64,000 bases of DNA from the NCBI RefSeq assembly GCF_000430665.1, contig NZ_AUML01000017.1, positions 48,000-111,999 of the forward strand. The letters are read 5' to 3'. Both the position numbers and the translations under genes were made by a program. The first letter of the stretch is position 1, and every line of letters begins with the position of its first letter. A model generated the notes under the pieces. That model ran no database searches. It was given only the letters and a program-made list of their open reading frames with translations, and had not been told where the DNA came from. Source of the stretch: Aquimarina muelleri DSM 19832. GTDB lineage: Bacteria > Bacteroidota > Bacteroidia > Flavobacteriales > Flavobacteriaceae. Below are positions 1-9,542 of this stretch, piece after piece.

Positions 1-1495
1 TATAATTTCCACTGGTACTGGTAGCGATATCAATAGTTCCTGTATTGGGGTCTATACTCAATCCTGTAGTGCTAGAGAATACACCGCCTGTTACTCCTGT
101 AATGGTAGGAGTAGGGTTAGTTGCATCTTTACAATACAGGGCTGCATCGTAGGTAAATCCTGGATCGTCTATGGCATTAACTGTAATTGTTATAGAGGTA
201 CAGGTAGCTGTCGATTCGTCTATGCAAGATATATTTCCATCTTCTCCTCGTATATAATATGTGGTGCTTGGTGCTGTTGGGGTAACTACAAAAGTAGAGG
301 TGTTTGTAGTGGTTGTACCTACTAGTGTGCCTCCGCAGGAGTCTGTATATATTGACCAGGTCGAAGCTATATTAAGATTACCAGTAATAGTTATAGTAGA
401 AGTTTCTCCTTCGCAAAGTACAGATGTAGCGGTTATGTTGGATATAGTAGGAGCTATACATTCAGGCACTTGTCTAAACCAAGCAAATCTTGGATCATTA
501 AAGTTTGCTAAAATAGCATCTTTTAGTCCATCCCCATTAACATCGCCAAAATCCACAGTAGAATAAGTTCCCATATCGGCATTGGTTAATTGGCTATGCA
601 TAGTTTGTTGGGGAGTTGCAAAATGAGGGTTGGTAGCTGTTCCATCATTTTCTAACCATCTTACAAATCCATCATCTGTCATAAAATACATATCATAATC
701 GCCATCTTTGTCAAAATCTTCAAATACAGGTATGGGTACATCCATGTTAGTATATGCGCTTTCATCGTCCCAAGGGCTATTTGCTTCAGATTGACGTTCA
801 AAATTAGGGTTTTCTTTAGTTCCGATATTTTTGTAGTATGTTAGTTTGTCGCTACCCAATGCTACTAAATCCAGATCTGTATCATTGTCAAGATCTACAA
901 AGCCCAACCCAGGAAACTCTGCAATATCTTGATCCAGAAGCCCAGGTATACAGGCAGGGATATACTCAAACACAGGAACTTCTGGGGAGCCAATATTTCT
1001 GTAAAAACGAACATTATCATTTCCAAGACCTTCATAATTACGATCGGTGCCTATAAATAAATCTAAATCTCCATCATTATCAATGTCTGCTAGTTGTGGG
1101 CGATTTTGATTTCTAACAGTATTGTTAATGTCTATTTTAATGGTATCTAAAGTTGGTATGGATGCCAGAACCCAATGAGGTGCTGTAATACTACCAGTGT
1201 TTTCGAAATAATGAATAGATCCTCTCTGGCTTCCTGAAATAAAATCCAGATCTTTATCATTATCCAGGTCTACCAGTATTGCTGACGGCAGACGCTGATC
1301 TGAGGTAGGAATCTTTGTAGCTCCTCCGGGACCATATAATCCAGCAGGTTCCACTCCAGGATAAGTAGGACCGGTAACACTTGGATTAGAAAGAATTTTT
1401 CCTCCTCTAAATTCCCATTTTATATGATCAGCCTGTGCAAAAAACAGTTGATTTCCTAAAAGGAAAAGCAAACCAATACGTAATAGTTTTTTCAT
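1..1495 (-). CDS. FG-GAP/VCBS repeat surface protein with Ig-like domain (C-terminus beyond window)
   Basis: The reading frame opens at an ATG (complement of 1493-1495) and stays open to the left edge, so only the N-terminal part of about 498 residues is visible. It starts with a signal peptide (MKKLLRIGLLFLLG, then FFAQA). About 320 residues with FG-GAP/VCBS-type calcium-loop motifs follow: VDLDNDKDLDF, ADIDNDGDLDLF, VDLDNDTDLDLV, EDFDKDGDYDMY and GDVNGDGLKDAI. This suggests an extracellular beta-propeller. From about residue 345 the sequence becomes Thr/Ser-rich and Ig-like (PTISNITATSVLCEGE), as in large secreted Bacteroidota adhesins. A T9SS sorting domain would be expected at the unseen C-terminus, which is inference. 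Specific ligand unknown. Confidence 0.85.
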   Translation of the reverse strand, partial: MKKLLRIGLLFLLGNQLFFAQADHIKWEFRGGKILSNPSVTGPTYPGVEPAGLYGPGGATKIPTSDQRLPSAILVDLDNDKDLDFISGSQRGSIHYFENTGSITAPHWVLASIPTLDTIKIDINNTVRNQNRPQLADIDNDGDLDLFIGTDRNYEGLGNDNVRFYRNIGSPEVPVFEYIPACIPGLLDQDIAEFPGLGFVDLDNDTDLDLVALGSDKLTYYKNIGTKENPNFERQSEANSPWDDESAYTNMDVPIPVFEDFDKDGDYDMYFMTDDGFVRWLENDGTATNPHFATPQQTMHSQLTNADMGTYSTVDFGDVNGDGLKDAILANFNDPRFAWFRQVPECIAPTISNITATSVLCEGETSTITITGNLNIASTWSIYTDSCGGTLVGTTTTNTSTFVVTPTAPSTTYYIRGEDGNISCIDESTATCTSITITVNAIDDPGFTYDAALYCKDATNPTPTITGVTGGVFSSTTGLSIDPNTGTIDIATSTSGNY

Positions 1496-2063
1496 AACCA
1501 TAATAGTTTAAAGCGGTTGACTTCTATATATAATATAGAGCGTAACAGCATATAGATTAGTATATACTTTTATTTAAATACTAATTTTTTAAATGACTAC
1601 AATATTTTAACAAACCAATTATGGAGAAATGGCGGTAACTTAGAGATACTTTACATTCTCGTGGTTATGTGGTTTTAAGAATTATAGTATTACCATTACT
1701 TAGAAGGTGAAATATATGGTTTTTGTAAGGAACACTAATGTCTGCAAAACTAGCTATTTAGTTTTTCTTTAACAAGATAATATTTTGATAATATTTTGTT
1801 TTTTTAGGACGAGATATTCCAAAACCAAGTACATTAAAACAATCTAAAAACAGAAAAACTGTGGAAGAATTATTATACAATAATAGGACTAACAATAAGT
1901 TGTAAAAACTATTTTAGCATTAATATAATATATAGAACGATACATCTGGTACGAGTGTATTTGTGTAATGTGCGTGTGAGTTTTGAGAGCCTCAGCCCGC
2001 AGTAAATATTATGAAGGGGGGGATTTGGATTGTTTCTAGTCCTTGATATACTTGATCCCAGCA

Positions 2064-2250
2064 ACTGGGACAACACTTTTGATTGCCGGGAAGCAATACT
2101 ACCCTGCCGGGAAAGGTTTTTATAGTGCTGGGAGAGCATTCCTAACTGCTGGGGAGAGTTTCCTTACTTACGGGAATAGGAAACACCCCTACGGGAAGCA
2201 TTTTTTATTGCTGGGAAGAGGTTCTATATAGTTGGGGATATAAAATAAGC
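2064..2250. repeat. Degenerate 21-bp tandem repeat array
   Basis: About eight consecutive units of 20-21 bp begin with GCYGGGAA or ACGGGAA followed by a T-rich half. Unit starts are near 2064, 2085, 2106, 2127, 2148, 2169, 2190, 2210 and 2231. In the plus frame from 2043 they read as heptapeptides (AGKQYYP, AGKGFYS, AGRAFLT, AGESFLT, YGNRKHP, YGKHFLL). One unit is a base short at a T run near 2201-2206, which breaks the heptad frame. Adding one T would restore AGKRFYI as the next heptad. It could be a decayed coding repeat or a non-coding array. Confidence 0.75.
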
Positions 2251-2305
2251 TACGGGAATGGTAAACATAGTGCTAGGCTTAGAGTGCCTCAGCCCACGAT
2301 ATGTA

Positions 2306-2436
2306 ACCACTACGAACCCTGAGGTGACTCGAAGGGGTCGTTTTCAGATTCTCAGCTCACAATGAGGTCAATTCGATTTTGTTCAATACCACTACGAACT
2401 CTGAGGTGACACGAAGGGGTCGTTTTCAGATTCTCA
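2306..2436. repeat. Pair of about 50-bp direct repeats
   Basis: ACCACTACGAACCCTGAGG..TCGTTTTCAGATTCTCA occurs at 2306-2355 and again, with few differences, at about 2388-2436. The copies are separated by about 32 bp and lie between the 21-bp array and the terminator of the next gene. Function unknown. Confidence 0.8.
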
Positions 2437-2484
2437 ACTTCCAGCGAAATTTTTAATTTTCTAAATTCTTAATAATGTAAACAA

Positions 2485-2522
2485 AATAGCGAGGATAAAC
2501 TTTTTATAGTATCCTCGCTATT
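2485..2522 (-). terminator. Intrinsic terminator of the TSP3/DUF4114 gene
   Basis: A perfect 13-bp stem AATAGCGAGGATA / TATCCTCGCTATT with a 12-nt loop lies 36 nt beyond the minus-strand stop codon. On the minus strand it is followed by TTTTGTTTA, a short U-rich tail. Confidence 0.75.
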
Positions 2523-2557
2523 ACCCAAATCCTGAAAACTATTTGTTTTTGATGGGT

Positions 2558-5500
2558 TTATTGTATTACAAAACGTCCCTTGTATTTTTGTTTGTTGTCG
2601 CCTCGTAGTATATAAAAGTATATACCAGGAGTTAGGTTTTTGGTTTCAAAGGTTAGGGTGTTTCCGTTTAAAAACTTATTTTGTTGTCTAACCGTTCTTC
2701 CTACTCGGTCTATTACTGTTATTTCTAAAAATTCGTGCTTGCCAGGTACATAAATAGTTGTCGAAGTGCTAAAAGGGTTAGGATAGTTTTTAAGTTTTAT
2801 ATTAGTAATTCCTTCATTTTCTGTGATAGTAATTTCTTCTTCTATAGCCTCTGTCTCTGTGCTTTCTTGAGTTTCTGTTTCCAATTCTGGATCACTATTT
2901 GTAGTTTGTGTTCCTGTAAGAGCAAGGTTAGACACTTCTAGATAGAAAGGAATAAAATTTTGATAGTCTCCTTGTACAGAAAATACAATGCTTCTTATTT
3001 TCCCTAAATTAGCCTTTGTATTGATGTTGTTTGTAAAGTCAGAAAACGCGATCGTATATGTTTTTTTCTCTTCGTTTTTTTCTATTTTATATCGAAGTCT
3101 GTTGTTCCAATCGGTAAGATCTTCGGTTACCAAAATCACTTCAATATCTCTATCTGCTTGCATGGCAAACTGTACTGCATCGTAGTTAGATACATCTAGA
3201 GTAAGCTCTCCTGCAAGGATATTTCTAAAAAGATTTACAGTTTCTTTTACTTTACCTTGTACTATTGCATTGCGCTCTATAGTATAGGTGTTTTCTATCG
3301 CTTCTTTATCTTGCGCAGTTACTGCAAAGGTATCTATTTGCACTCCTTGTTCCAGATAGTCTATACCCCAAGGGCCATCTGCCAGATATAATGCATCTAA
3401 TTGTAGGGAGTTTGCTGCGGTAATAGAAAACCCGATATCAAAAAGGTATCCTGTGTCTATAGTTATTTGCTCGTTATAGGCTCCTGAAAGAGATACGGTT
3501 TGTGTCTTATTTTCTTCGGAAGATAATTCTGTTTTTCTGATGTTACCATTAAAGGTAATATGGTTTGCTCCAAATTTATTGATAAGATTTAAGGTAAGTT
3601 TTCCGTTGGCATAGCTTCCTTTTTCAACAAAAACAGAAGGTACTCTTTGGTTTACTTTATGGCTTCTTAAGGGTTTATTAGTGATAAAAGAATCCAAAAT
3701 ATGATTTGCAATATTTGCTACCTGCGATACAGATCCACCCCATACCTGAAAGTTAGTATAATCTCCTTCGGGATATTGGCCAATGTTCCATAAACTATAG
3801 ATTTCATTTTCTGCTTCTCCTTTTTTGATTGAAAACGTTAGTGCATATTCTATCTCTCCTGTAGCTCTTTCTATTCTGGTACTTACTATAGTATGATTTT
3901 TAATATCTACGGTTCGCACATCTAATAATTTAGAGCCATTTAATCGGTCACATATTGTTTTGGAATGGTCATAGACAGATCCTTTTGTTTCGGTAGCCAG
4001 TGCTGCTGCTACTCTTTGGTTTGCTTTATAGTAGTCTACAGAAAATACTGCTTTTGCATTAGTTATACCAAGTAGGTCTTCTGGGCTGGATACATAGGTA
4101 GATTCTGTACCAAAAACTCCTGTTTTAGGAAAATAGGTGCTTAAATCTTCGCCATAAGAAGATTTATACGATTTTAAACCAGGTGTAAATCTTTTTTGTG
4201 AACTTTTGGTATTATATACTGTATTTGTTTTTGTTCGGTTAAAATTACGTTTAGCTATTAAGTTGGCTAAATCTCCATTGCTTTCTAAGCCACCATTATT
4301 AGCCGAAGTAACATTGGTTGCGCTATCTATATTTACGTAGTTGTCGGTTGCTATTGCGGTATATGGATTTGCTGTTATATAGAACAGGGCATCATTAAAA
4401 TCTTGATCACAAGATGCATAGTCTCTTCGGATATCTTCAAAACCTAGTACGATTCTTTCGTTATCGGGATCTGATAATAATACATTGTGGTATCGTAAGG
4501 AAGAGTCGGTTTCTGGGTTATAATCAGGATTAGAATGTAATTGCCAGTATCCTGTTTCTACACAACCATCTGCCCATGCATTTGCTAGTAATACCCATCC
4601 TATTCCTGTATTAGGAGGAAAAGTACCTATTTTAACTTTATCTCCTACTTGTAATCCGCCACCACTACCAACGGCAGATACATTAGGAAAAATAATGGTA
4701 ATATCCTCTGGAGCGGGCATTGATGGGGATGGATTGTTGATATCGTAGGTATAAAAGCCTAAGGTGTTTTTGTATCCCGCACCTTCTCCTACAAAGGTTA
4801 TCCAAATATCTGCTTGTTCTTGTACGACAACATCGGTATCATATCCAGAAGAGATATAATGTGGATTAAAATCCGGAACAGGATATCCTTCTGGTAAGGC
4901 ATTTTGTATACGGTCTAAGGTTGCTTGGGTAACGATGTCTTTTTCATCAAAATATAAAGGTGTCCCGTCTTGAGAGAATTCTCCAAGATAATTGTATCGG
5001 TCACAAATTTCTGGCATAGGAAAACTGTTTGGTGTTTGCCCCCCGTTTTCTGGATCAAAACTGCTTTTTCTTAAATCAAAATTATCGTCTAATCCGTCTG
5101 CATCGGCATCGATACCAGATGCAGTAGTTTCTGCTACACCGTTACCATCGCTATCATAGGCTTCTGTAGTATCTAATATGCCGTTATTATCCGAATCTAA
5201 ATCTAAGTAATCATAAGTGCCATCTGCATCGGTATCTGTAGTACCATTTGTAGTACCTCCAAAATCGGAATCAAAAGTATCATCTAGCCCATCGGTATCT
5301 TGGTCTGTATTAGATAATTCTTTGTAGGCAGTACTGTTTTGACTTTCGATAAGGTCTACAATCCCATCATTGTCTGAGTCTGTATCGTAGCAGTCGTATA
5401 TAGTATCGTTATCGGTATCGTTTGGTACAAAAACATTTCCTGTTTGGTCGGGATCAAAAGTATCTGCAAGACCATCATTATCGGTGTCTGCGTAATTAGC

Positions 5501-6577
5501 GTCTAAGGTACTAAATACACCATCGTTATTAGTGTCTAGAGCTCCTTGTCCTGCTTCTGTTATGTCATAAATTCCATCGTTATCTGAATCGATATCTAAA
5601 AAATCAGGATTACCATCTCTGTCTCTGTCATACGCGTCTTGTACTACATTATCGCCATTGCCACTTATATCATTATCTAAGTAGTTGTATAAATCATCGC
5701 CATCATTATCTCCATAGGGGTCATTACCATTAGATTCTGTGGTATTTGAGATTCCGTCACCATCTACATCTGCATCCATAGAGTCTAAAATTCCATCTTG
5801 ATCTTTATCTAAAGGGGAAATACCGTTGGCACATTTAAAACCATCATTAGAGTTTGTGGTTTCGGTAAGATTAAGGAGTGTAGCTGTTGGAGTTGCGCTT
5901 TCGTAGTCGTTTACTAGGTATAATCCTCCGTTATTATCGGATAAGTACAAGCGATTATTGGCATCTGCATAAGCAGCTCCAAAAGTACCACTGGGCAAGT
6001 TTGCCACTTTTTTACTGGAGAAAATAGGTGTGCCTGAGGACAGATCCCATTTGTATAAATTTCCTCGGCTACCTCCATAAAAAGAGCCATTAATATAGGT
6101 TATATCTGCACAAGTACTAGGGGATGCCTGATCTGTGAAAACTACTTCAAAAACGGGAGAAGAGGAACCATTATACTCTTTTAAGTTGGTTATTTTATGA
6201 AAAGCATTTTTAGTGTTATTCTGAAAAACCCATAGATTACCATCTGCATCTACATCTGCAGCATACCCTCCACCAAAAGCAGTAGTTCCACTAGGAGATA
6301 CTGCACCAAGATCTACTACCATATCTTTAGCAATTCTTAAAAGGTGTTTGTCACTGCTTTTTATAGCATACAAATAATTGTCTTCGGCATTATATCCACC
6401 AGCATTATAGGAGGAGTAGGTATGTAAGGCTTCAGAATAAGATCCTGTTATTGGATCATAGGCCTTCATTACTCCAGATATAACCTGATAAAAATTACCT
6501 TCATCACAATCAAAAGGCTGCTGGGCATTTGTAGAGATCGTAGTTAGTATAACTAAAAGGGTAATTAATCTTTTCAT
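2558..6577 (-). CDS. Secreted T9SS protein with TSP3 repeats and DUF4114 domain
   Basis: 1339 residues. It has a signal peptide (MKRLITLLVILTTISTNAQ). Residues about 20-255 look like a beta-propeller (SDKHLLRIAKDMVVDLG, NRLYLSDNNGGLYLV). Residues about 255-500 carry thrombospondin type 3-like calcium motifs of the DxDxDGxxDxxDxD kind (DKDQDGILDSMDADVDGDG). A DUF4114 domain follows at about 600-770 (TPLYFDEKD before it; GWVLLANAWADGCVETG, LGFEDIRRDYASCDQDFNDA inside it). The last 85 residues form a T9SS type A sorting domain (YPNPFSTSTTIYVPG, LTPGIYFYILRGDNKQKYKGRFVIQ). It should be exported by T9SS and held at or released from the cell surface. The gene stands alone, with its own terminator. 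Molecular function is unknown. Confidence 0.9.
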   Translation of the reverse strand: MKRLITLLVILTTISTNAQQPFDCDEGNFYQVISGVMKAYDPITGSYSEALHTYSSYNAGGYNAEDNYLYAIKSSDKHLLRIAKDMVVDLGAVSPSGTTAFGGGYAADVDADGNLWVFQNNTKNAFHKITNLKEYNGSSSPVFEVVFTDQASPSTCADITYINGSFYGGSRGNLYKWDLSSGTPIFSSKKVANLPSGTFGAAYADANNRLYLSDNNGGLYLVNDYESATPTATLLNLTETTNSNDGFKCANGISPLDKDQDGILDSMDADVDGDGISNTTESNGNDPYGDNDGDDLYNYLDNDISGNGDNVVQDAYDRDRDGNPDFLDIDSDNDGIYDITEAGQGALDTNNDGVFSTLDANYADTDNDGLADTFDPDQTGNVFVPNDTDNDTIYDCYDTDSDNDGIVDLIESQNSTAYKELSNTDQDTDGLDDTFDSDFGGTTNGTTDTDADGTYDYLDLDSDNNGILDTTEAYDSDGNGVAETTASGIDADADGLDDNFDLRKSSFDPENGGQTPNSFPMPEICDRYNYLGEFSQDGTPLYFDEKDIVTQATLDRIQNALPEGYPVPDFNPHYISSGYDTDVVVQEQADIWITFVGEGAGYKNTLGFYTYDINNPSPSMPAPEDITIIFPNVSAVGSGGGLQVGDKVKIGTFPPNTGIGWVLLANAWADGCVETGYWQLHSNPDYNPETDSSLRYHNVLLSDPDNERIVLGFEDIRRDYASCDQDFNDALFYITANPYTAIATDNYVNIDSATNVTSANNGGLESNGDLANLIAKRNFNRTKTNTVYNTKSSQKRFTPGLKSYKSSYGEDLSTYFPKTGVFGTESTYVSSPEDLLGITNAKAVFSVDYYKANQRVAAALATETKGSVYDHSKTICDRLNGSKLLDVRTVDIKNHTIVSTRIERATGEIEYALTFSIKKGEAENEIYSLWNIGQYPEGDYTNFQVWGGSVSQVANIANHILDSFITNKPLRSHKVNQRVPSVFVEKGSYANGKLTLNLINKFGANHITFNGNIRKTELSSEENKTQTVSLSGAYNEQITIDTGYLFDIGFSITAANSLQLDALYLADGPWGIDYLEQGVQIDTFAVTAQDKEAIENTYTIERNAIVQGKVKETVNLFRNILAGELTLDVSNYDAVQFAMQADRDIEVILVTEDLTDWNNRLRYKIEKNEEKKTYTIAFSDFTNNINTKANLGKIRSIVFSVQGDYQNFIPFYLEVSNLALTGTQTTNSDPELETETQESTETEAIEEEITITENEGITNIKLKNYPNPFSTSTTIYVPGKHEFLEITVIDRVGRTVRQQNKFLNGNTLTFETKNLTPGIYFYILRGDNKQKYKGRFVIQ

Positions 6578-6931
6578 AACAGTAGTGGTTTAGGTTTTTT
6601 CAGATAGTTAAAGTTACTATAGACTACTGCTTTTTTTAGAAGATATTCGATAGTTGGAAGTTTGCTATAGACGAATGGTTTTTATAGATAGTTAAGTTTT
6701 TTTAATCCACATTGTGGAGTTTAATTCTCCGAGGTTATTGATTTTCTTTTTTAAGGTGGAGTAGGTAACTATCTGCAGACCTCTATTTAGAATTTAGTAG
6801 CATTGTCAAAATTCTACGCCTTTACATCACAAAAATGTGGCATTTCAAACCAATTTCCTTTCTGCATGGGACATACAAATGCTATAGAGAATATTTTTGC
6901 GGTATTATAAAAAATAAAAAAAGCACCTATT
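6578..6931. other. Divergent intergenic region
   Basis: This 354-bp gap lies between the start codons of the TSP3/DUF4114 gene (minus) and the esterase gene (plus). It contains a short-form palindromic repeat at 6702-6743 and otherwise AT-rich sequence that should hold both promoters. I found no clear TAnnTTTG element paired with TTTG and no small ORF worth calling. Confidence 0.5.
6702..6743 (+). repeat. Short-form palindromic repeat, copy 1
   Basis: The element reads TTAATCCACATTGTGGAG, then TTTAATTCTCCGAGG and TTATTGATT. The core TCCACATTGTGGA is a palindrome. Four further copies lie in the next 13 kb. Confidence 0.85.
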
Positions 6932-7741
6932 ATGAAAAGAAACATTGGAAATCTATCTACCTTATTTTACTTGGTAATTGTTTTTTTAAGCCTATCAAGT
7001 TGTGAAAAAGAAGATCTTTTTTCTATCGAAAACAATAAACCTTTTGGTATAACATCAAAGCATACAGGTACAAGGTATACTATTCATGTTTTATATCCAG
7101 AATCTTATATGCCATCTAACAGTTACCATGTAGTTTATATGTTGGATGGAGAGGATTATTTTAAAGAGGCTGTGGATGTTGTTAAAGAATTCCAGAGAGA
7201 GGATATTATACTTATAGGAATAGGGTATGCAAATAAAAATAGAAGAGGAACAGATTATTCTTATCCTAAAGATCCTGATTTTCCTCATCCATCTGGTGGT
7301 GGAAAGAAATTTATCGATTTTATGAATAAGGAACTTATTCCATATATAGAAGGTGAGCTTAAAATTATCCCTGTCGACAGAACATTATATGGTCATTCTT
7401 TGGGAGGATATTTGGCTTTGTATACACTGTTTCAACAAGAGCAGCCCAATCTTTTTAAAAATGTTATTGCTGCCAGCCCAAATTTAATGTGGTATAATTC
7501 GTATCTCTTTTATCTGGAGCAACAGTATTATGATATCTATAAAGAATTGGATAAAAATCTTTATATCACGGTAGGGGATTTGGAGGGAGCTTCGATTAAT
7601 TTGTTTTTTAATGCATTTACCCAGCGGATTAATAAAAGATCTTATAACGGTTTGTTTTTGGATTACGAACGTTTAAAAAACACTTCGCATAGAAATAGCC
7701 CTATTCTAAGTTTAAAAAAAGGATTATCTATAATTTTGTAA
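6932..7741 (+). CDS. Alpha/beta hydrolase, esterase-family lipoprotein
   Basis: 269 residues of the putative esterase family (enterochelin esterase-like, COG2819). The N-terminus is a lipoprotein signal (LFYLVIVFLSLSSC, lipobox Cys near residue 24), so it is probably anchored in the outer membrane or facing the periplasm. The nucleophile elbow is GHSLGG (Ser near residue 156), preceded by the typical VVYMLDGEDYF strand. A conserved SHRNSP near residues 250-255 supplies the probable catalytic His. Substrate cannot be told from sequence. The next gene starts 10 nt downstream and is probably co-transcribed. Confidence 0.85.
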   Translation: MKRNIGNLSTLFYLVIVFLSLSSCEKEDLFSIENNKPFGITSKHTGTRYTIHVLYPESYMPSNSYHVVYMLDGEDYFKEAVDVVKEFQREDIILIGIGYANKNRRGTDYSYPKDPDFPHPSGGGKKFIDFMNKELIPYIEGELKIIPVDRTLYGHSLGGYLALYTLFQQEQPNLFKNVIAASPNLMWYNSYLFYLEQQYYDIYKELDKNLYITVGDLEGASINLFFNAFTQRINKRSYNGLFLDYERLKNTSHRNSPILSLKKGLSIIL

Positions 7742-7751
7742 ATATATTATA

Positions 7752-8372
7752 ATGAAAAAATATTGTATAGCTATTGCATGTATATATGTTATATCTGGGT
7801 TTGCCCAGAATGAAAAAGAAAATACGATGCCAGATCCAGTATCTTGGAAAATAGAATTGCTATTTACACAAGATATATTTAATACCAGTTATGGTAAAAA
7901 CTATGGTTTTGTTTTTAAAGGAAAAAAAGTATGGTTAGACAAAAATCATTTTACTTTATTGTATGGTGCGGCATTTCAAAACAGTTATATTTCTGAATCA
8001 GATAATTTGTTTACAGATTTTGTAGATGGGTATACCAGAGATATTGGAGCTTATGGGGTTTTTGATATTAGTTATTATCCTTTTAGAAAGAAGAGGCTTT
8101 ACCTATCTCTCGAACCGTTTATTGGTGCTACCCATTTAAAATCTAAAGGACAATTATATATACCAGAATATTCGGTGTCTGAAAAATATAAGAATACGTA
8201 TACCTATTTTAATTATGGTTTTACACAGTCTTTAGGATATACTATAAATAGATTTAGCATCATTGGGTTTTCTTGGATTTCTTTAAAAGGGATTCTGGAT
8301 GAAGGCAGGAGTAGACCTGCCGATTTTGACTCTAGATTGTTTTTGGGTTTAGGGGTTGGTTACACTTTTTAG
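7752..8372 (+). CDS. Exported protein, probable small outer-membrane beta-barrel
   Basis: 206 residues with a signal peptide (MKKYCIAIACIYVISGFAQ). The mature part is rich in alternating aromatic residues (YGAYGVFDISYYPF, NYGFTQSLGYTI) and ends in an aromatic residue (GLGVGYTF), as expected of an outer-membrane beta-barrel. I do not recognise the family. It follows the esterase gene by 10 nt and probably shares its transcript. A shared terminator closes the unit. Confidence 0.65.
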   Translation: MKKYCIAIACIYVISGFAQNEKENTMPDPVSWKIELLFTQDIFNTSYGKNYGFVFKGKKVWLDKNHFTLLYGAAFQNSYISESDNLFTDFVDGYTRDIGAYGVFDISYYPFRKKRLYLSLEPFIGATHLKSKGQLYIPEYSVSEKYKNTYTYFNYGFTQSLGYTINRFSIIGFSWISLKGILDEGRSRPADFDSRLFLGLGVGYTF

Positions 8373-8398
8373 CCCTTGTTATTAGTATCGTAATTATG

Positions 8399-8438
8399 AA
8401 TAAACCTTATAGATCCTTTAAGATCTGTAAGGTTTATT
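8399..8438. terminator. Bidirectional terminator between convergent genes
   Basis: An inverted repeat AATAAACCTTA / TAAGGTTTATT has a second inner pair GATC/GATC. It sits between the plus-strand barrel gene and the minus-strand LytTR gene and overlaps the latter's stop codon. Confidence 0.7.
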
Positions 8439-9327
8439 GATTAAAGGCATTTTTAAAAGCCTGAAATTTGTTTCTGGATACGGGAACCTCATGAGAAATT
8501 CCTTGAAAACTAATACGGTAATTTCGAGCATTACCAGAGGTAGTGCTAATGTTTCTTATATTAATGATATAGGATCGATGTGGACTTATAATAAAAGGAT
8601 ATTTTTGTAATACTTCTTCTAGTTTTTGAATGGTAATTCGATATGGCTTGCATTCAATTTTTTTAGATATACTGGTATACACATCTGTATAATTTCCTTC
8701 TGATTTTGCAAATAAAAAGGTGTTAATATCCAGCTCAAGGACTTCATTTTTATTACTAGTTTGTATTTCTATTTTATTTTGTATTTCGGGTTTTGTATCT
8801 TTTATTCTGGATGTTAGTTGCTCATTGTATAAAGAAACTCGCTTTAGGTTTTCTTTTAAAAGTATGGTGTAATTAAACCAAATTATTAGGGTAGCCGGGA
8901 TAGCTCCAATAATAACGACATATAAGGAGGAGTTTAAAAAACTAAATATAATAGTATTCGATGTATGCTCTTTACTTAGCACAAAGGACATGATATTATT
9001 AAATAGAGCAATTACAAAAAGGAGCGAAATAATTAAAAGAGATTCTTTTCCTATGGTCCAGTTTTCTTTTACATTTTGCTTAAAAAATAATCGAGGAACC
9101 CCTTCTGCTATTAAAAGAATACTAAAAAAAGTAGTAAGACCTGCAAATAAACAAACAATAAATTTTGAAAATATAAAATGATTAGTGACATAACTCTCTT
9201 CTATGGTATATAAATTAACCAGATATATTAATAATCCAAGTACTATTGCAATTATTAAATTTCTTTGAAATGAAAACAGATAAGGGTAAGGTTTATTAAA
9301 AATCTGGATAATAGAATGTAGAAGCAT
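8434..9327 (-). CDS. Membrane-bound LytTR transcriptional regulator
   Basis: 297 residues. Four hydrophobic segments fill residues about 22-165 (LIIAIVLGLLIYLVNL, FIVCLFAGLTTFFSILL, LLIISLLFVIALFNNI, LYVVIIGAIPATLIIWF). A linker follows, and then a C-terminal LytTR DNA-binding domain (residues about 200-297: SEGNYTDVYT, FIISPHRSYIIN, ISHEVPVSRNKF). There is no receiver domain, so the membrane part may sense a signal directly or through a partner. The architecture is common in Bacteroidota. It is separated by a long-form repeat from the LytTR response regulator upstream. Target genes unknown. Confidence 0.85.
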   Translation of the reverse strand: MLLHSIIQIFNKPYPYLFSFQRNLIIAIVLGLLIYLVNLYTIEESYVTNHFIFSKFIVCLFAGLTTFFSILLIAEGVPRLFFKQNVKENWTIGKESLLIISLLFVIALFNNIMSFVLSKEHTSNTIIFSFLNSSLYVVIIGAIPATLIIWFNYTILLKENLKRVSLYNEQLTSRIKDTKPEIQNKIEIQTSNKNEVLELDINTFLFAKSEGNYTDVYTSISKKIECKPYRITIQKLEEVLQKYPFIISPHRSYIINIRNISTTSGNARNYRISFQGISHEVPVSRNKFQAFKNAFNQ

Positions 9328-9411
9328 TAAGAGAAATACATTTTTTTGTTCAAAGATAATAATCTAATGTTTTTTGATGAAATTCGCATATTATGTTTTT
9401 AATAATATGCC

Positions 9412-9510
9412 TTAATCCACATTGTAGAGTTTAATTCTCTGGGGCTTGTTTCGAAAACAAAATATATTTTTGGAAGTATACCTCGTGAGCTTGCTCCGAG
9501 GTTATTGATT
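9412..9510 (+). repeat. Long-form palindromic repeat, copy 2
   Basis: It has the same ends as the short form (TTAATCCACATTGTAGAG ... GAGGTTATTGATT) but with about 57 bp extra inside. The extra part contains GAAAACAAAATATATTTTTGG and a second hairpin CCTCGTGAGCTTGCTCCGAGG. Confidence 0.85.
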
Positions 9511-9542
9511 AAGTATTACTTTATCGGGTTAAAGAGCTTGTT

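Larger units (their letters stand above)
1496..2557. other. 1 kb intergenic region rich in repeats, no convincing gene
   Basis: No ORF here resembles a known protein. The region holds the upstream part of the FG-GAP gene, a 21-bp tandem array (2064-2250), a pair of about 50-bp direct repeats (2306-2436), two looser copies of a CCTCAGCCC motif (near 1989 and 2287) and a strong hairpin (2485-2522). The only frame of note is a 62-codon ORF (2043-2231, plus) that merely translates the 21-bp array into heptapeptides. Confidence 0.6.

Noticed and set aside
261..1056. Plus-strand ORFs at 261-566 and 838-1056
   Set aside because: They lie antisense to the FG-GAP gene, whose minus-strand frame is continuous from the start codon to the window edge.
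1881..1904. Third copy of the paa operator (ACTAACAATAAGTT)
   Set aside because: Only one half-site matches and there is no symmetric right arm. Probably chance.
2064..2250. CRISPR array
   Set aside because: Units are contiguous with no spacers, are degenerate and lack cas genes nearby. It is a tandem repeat.
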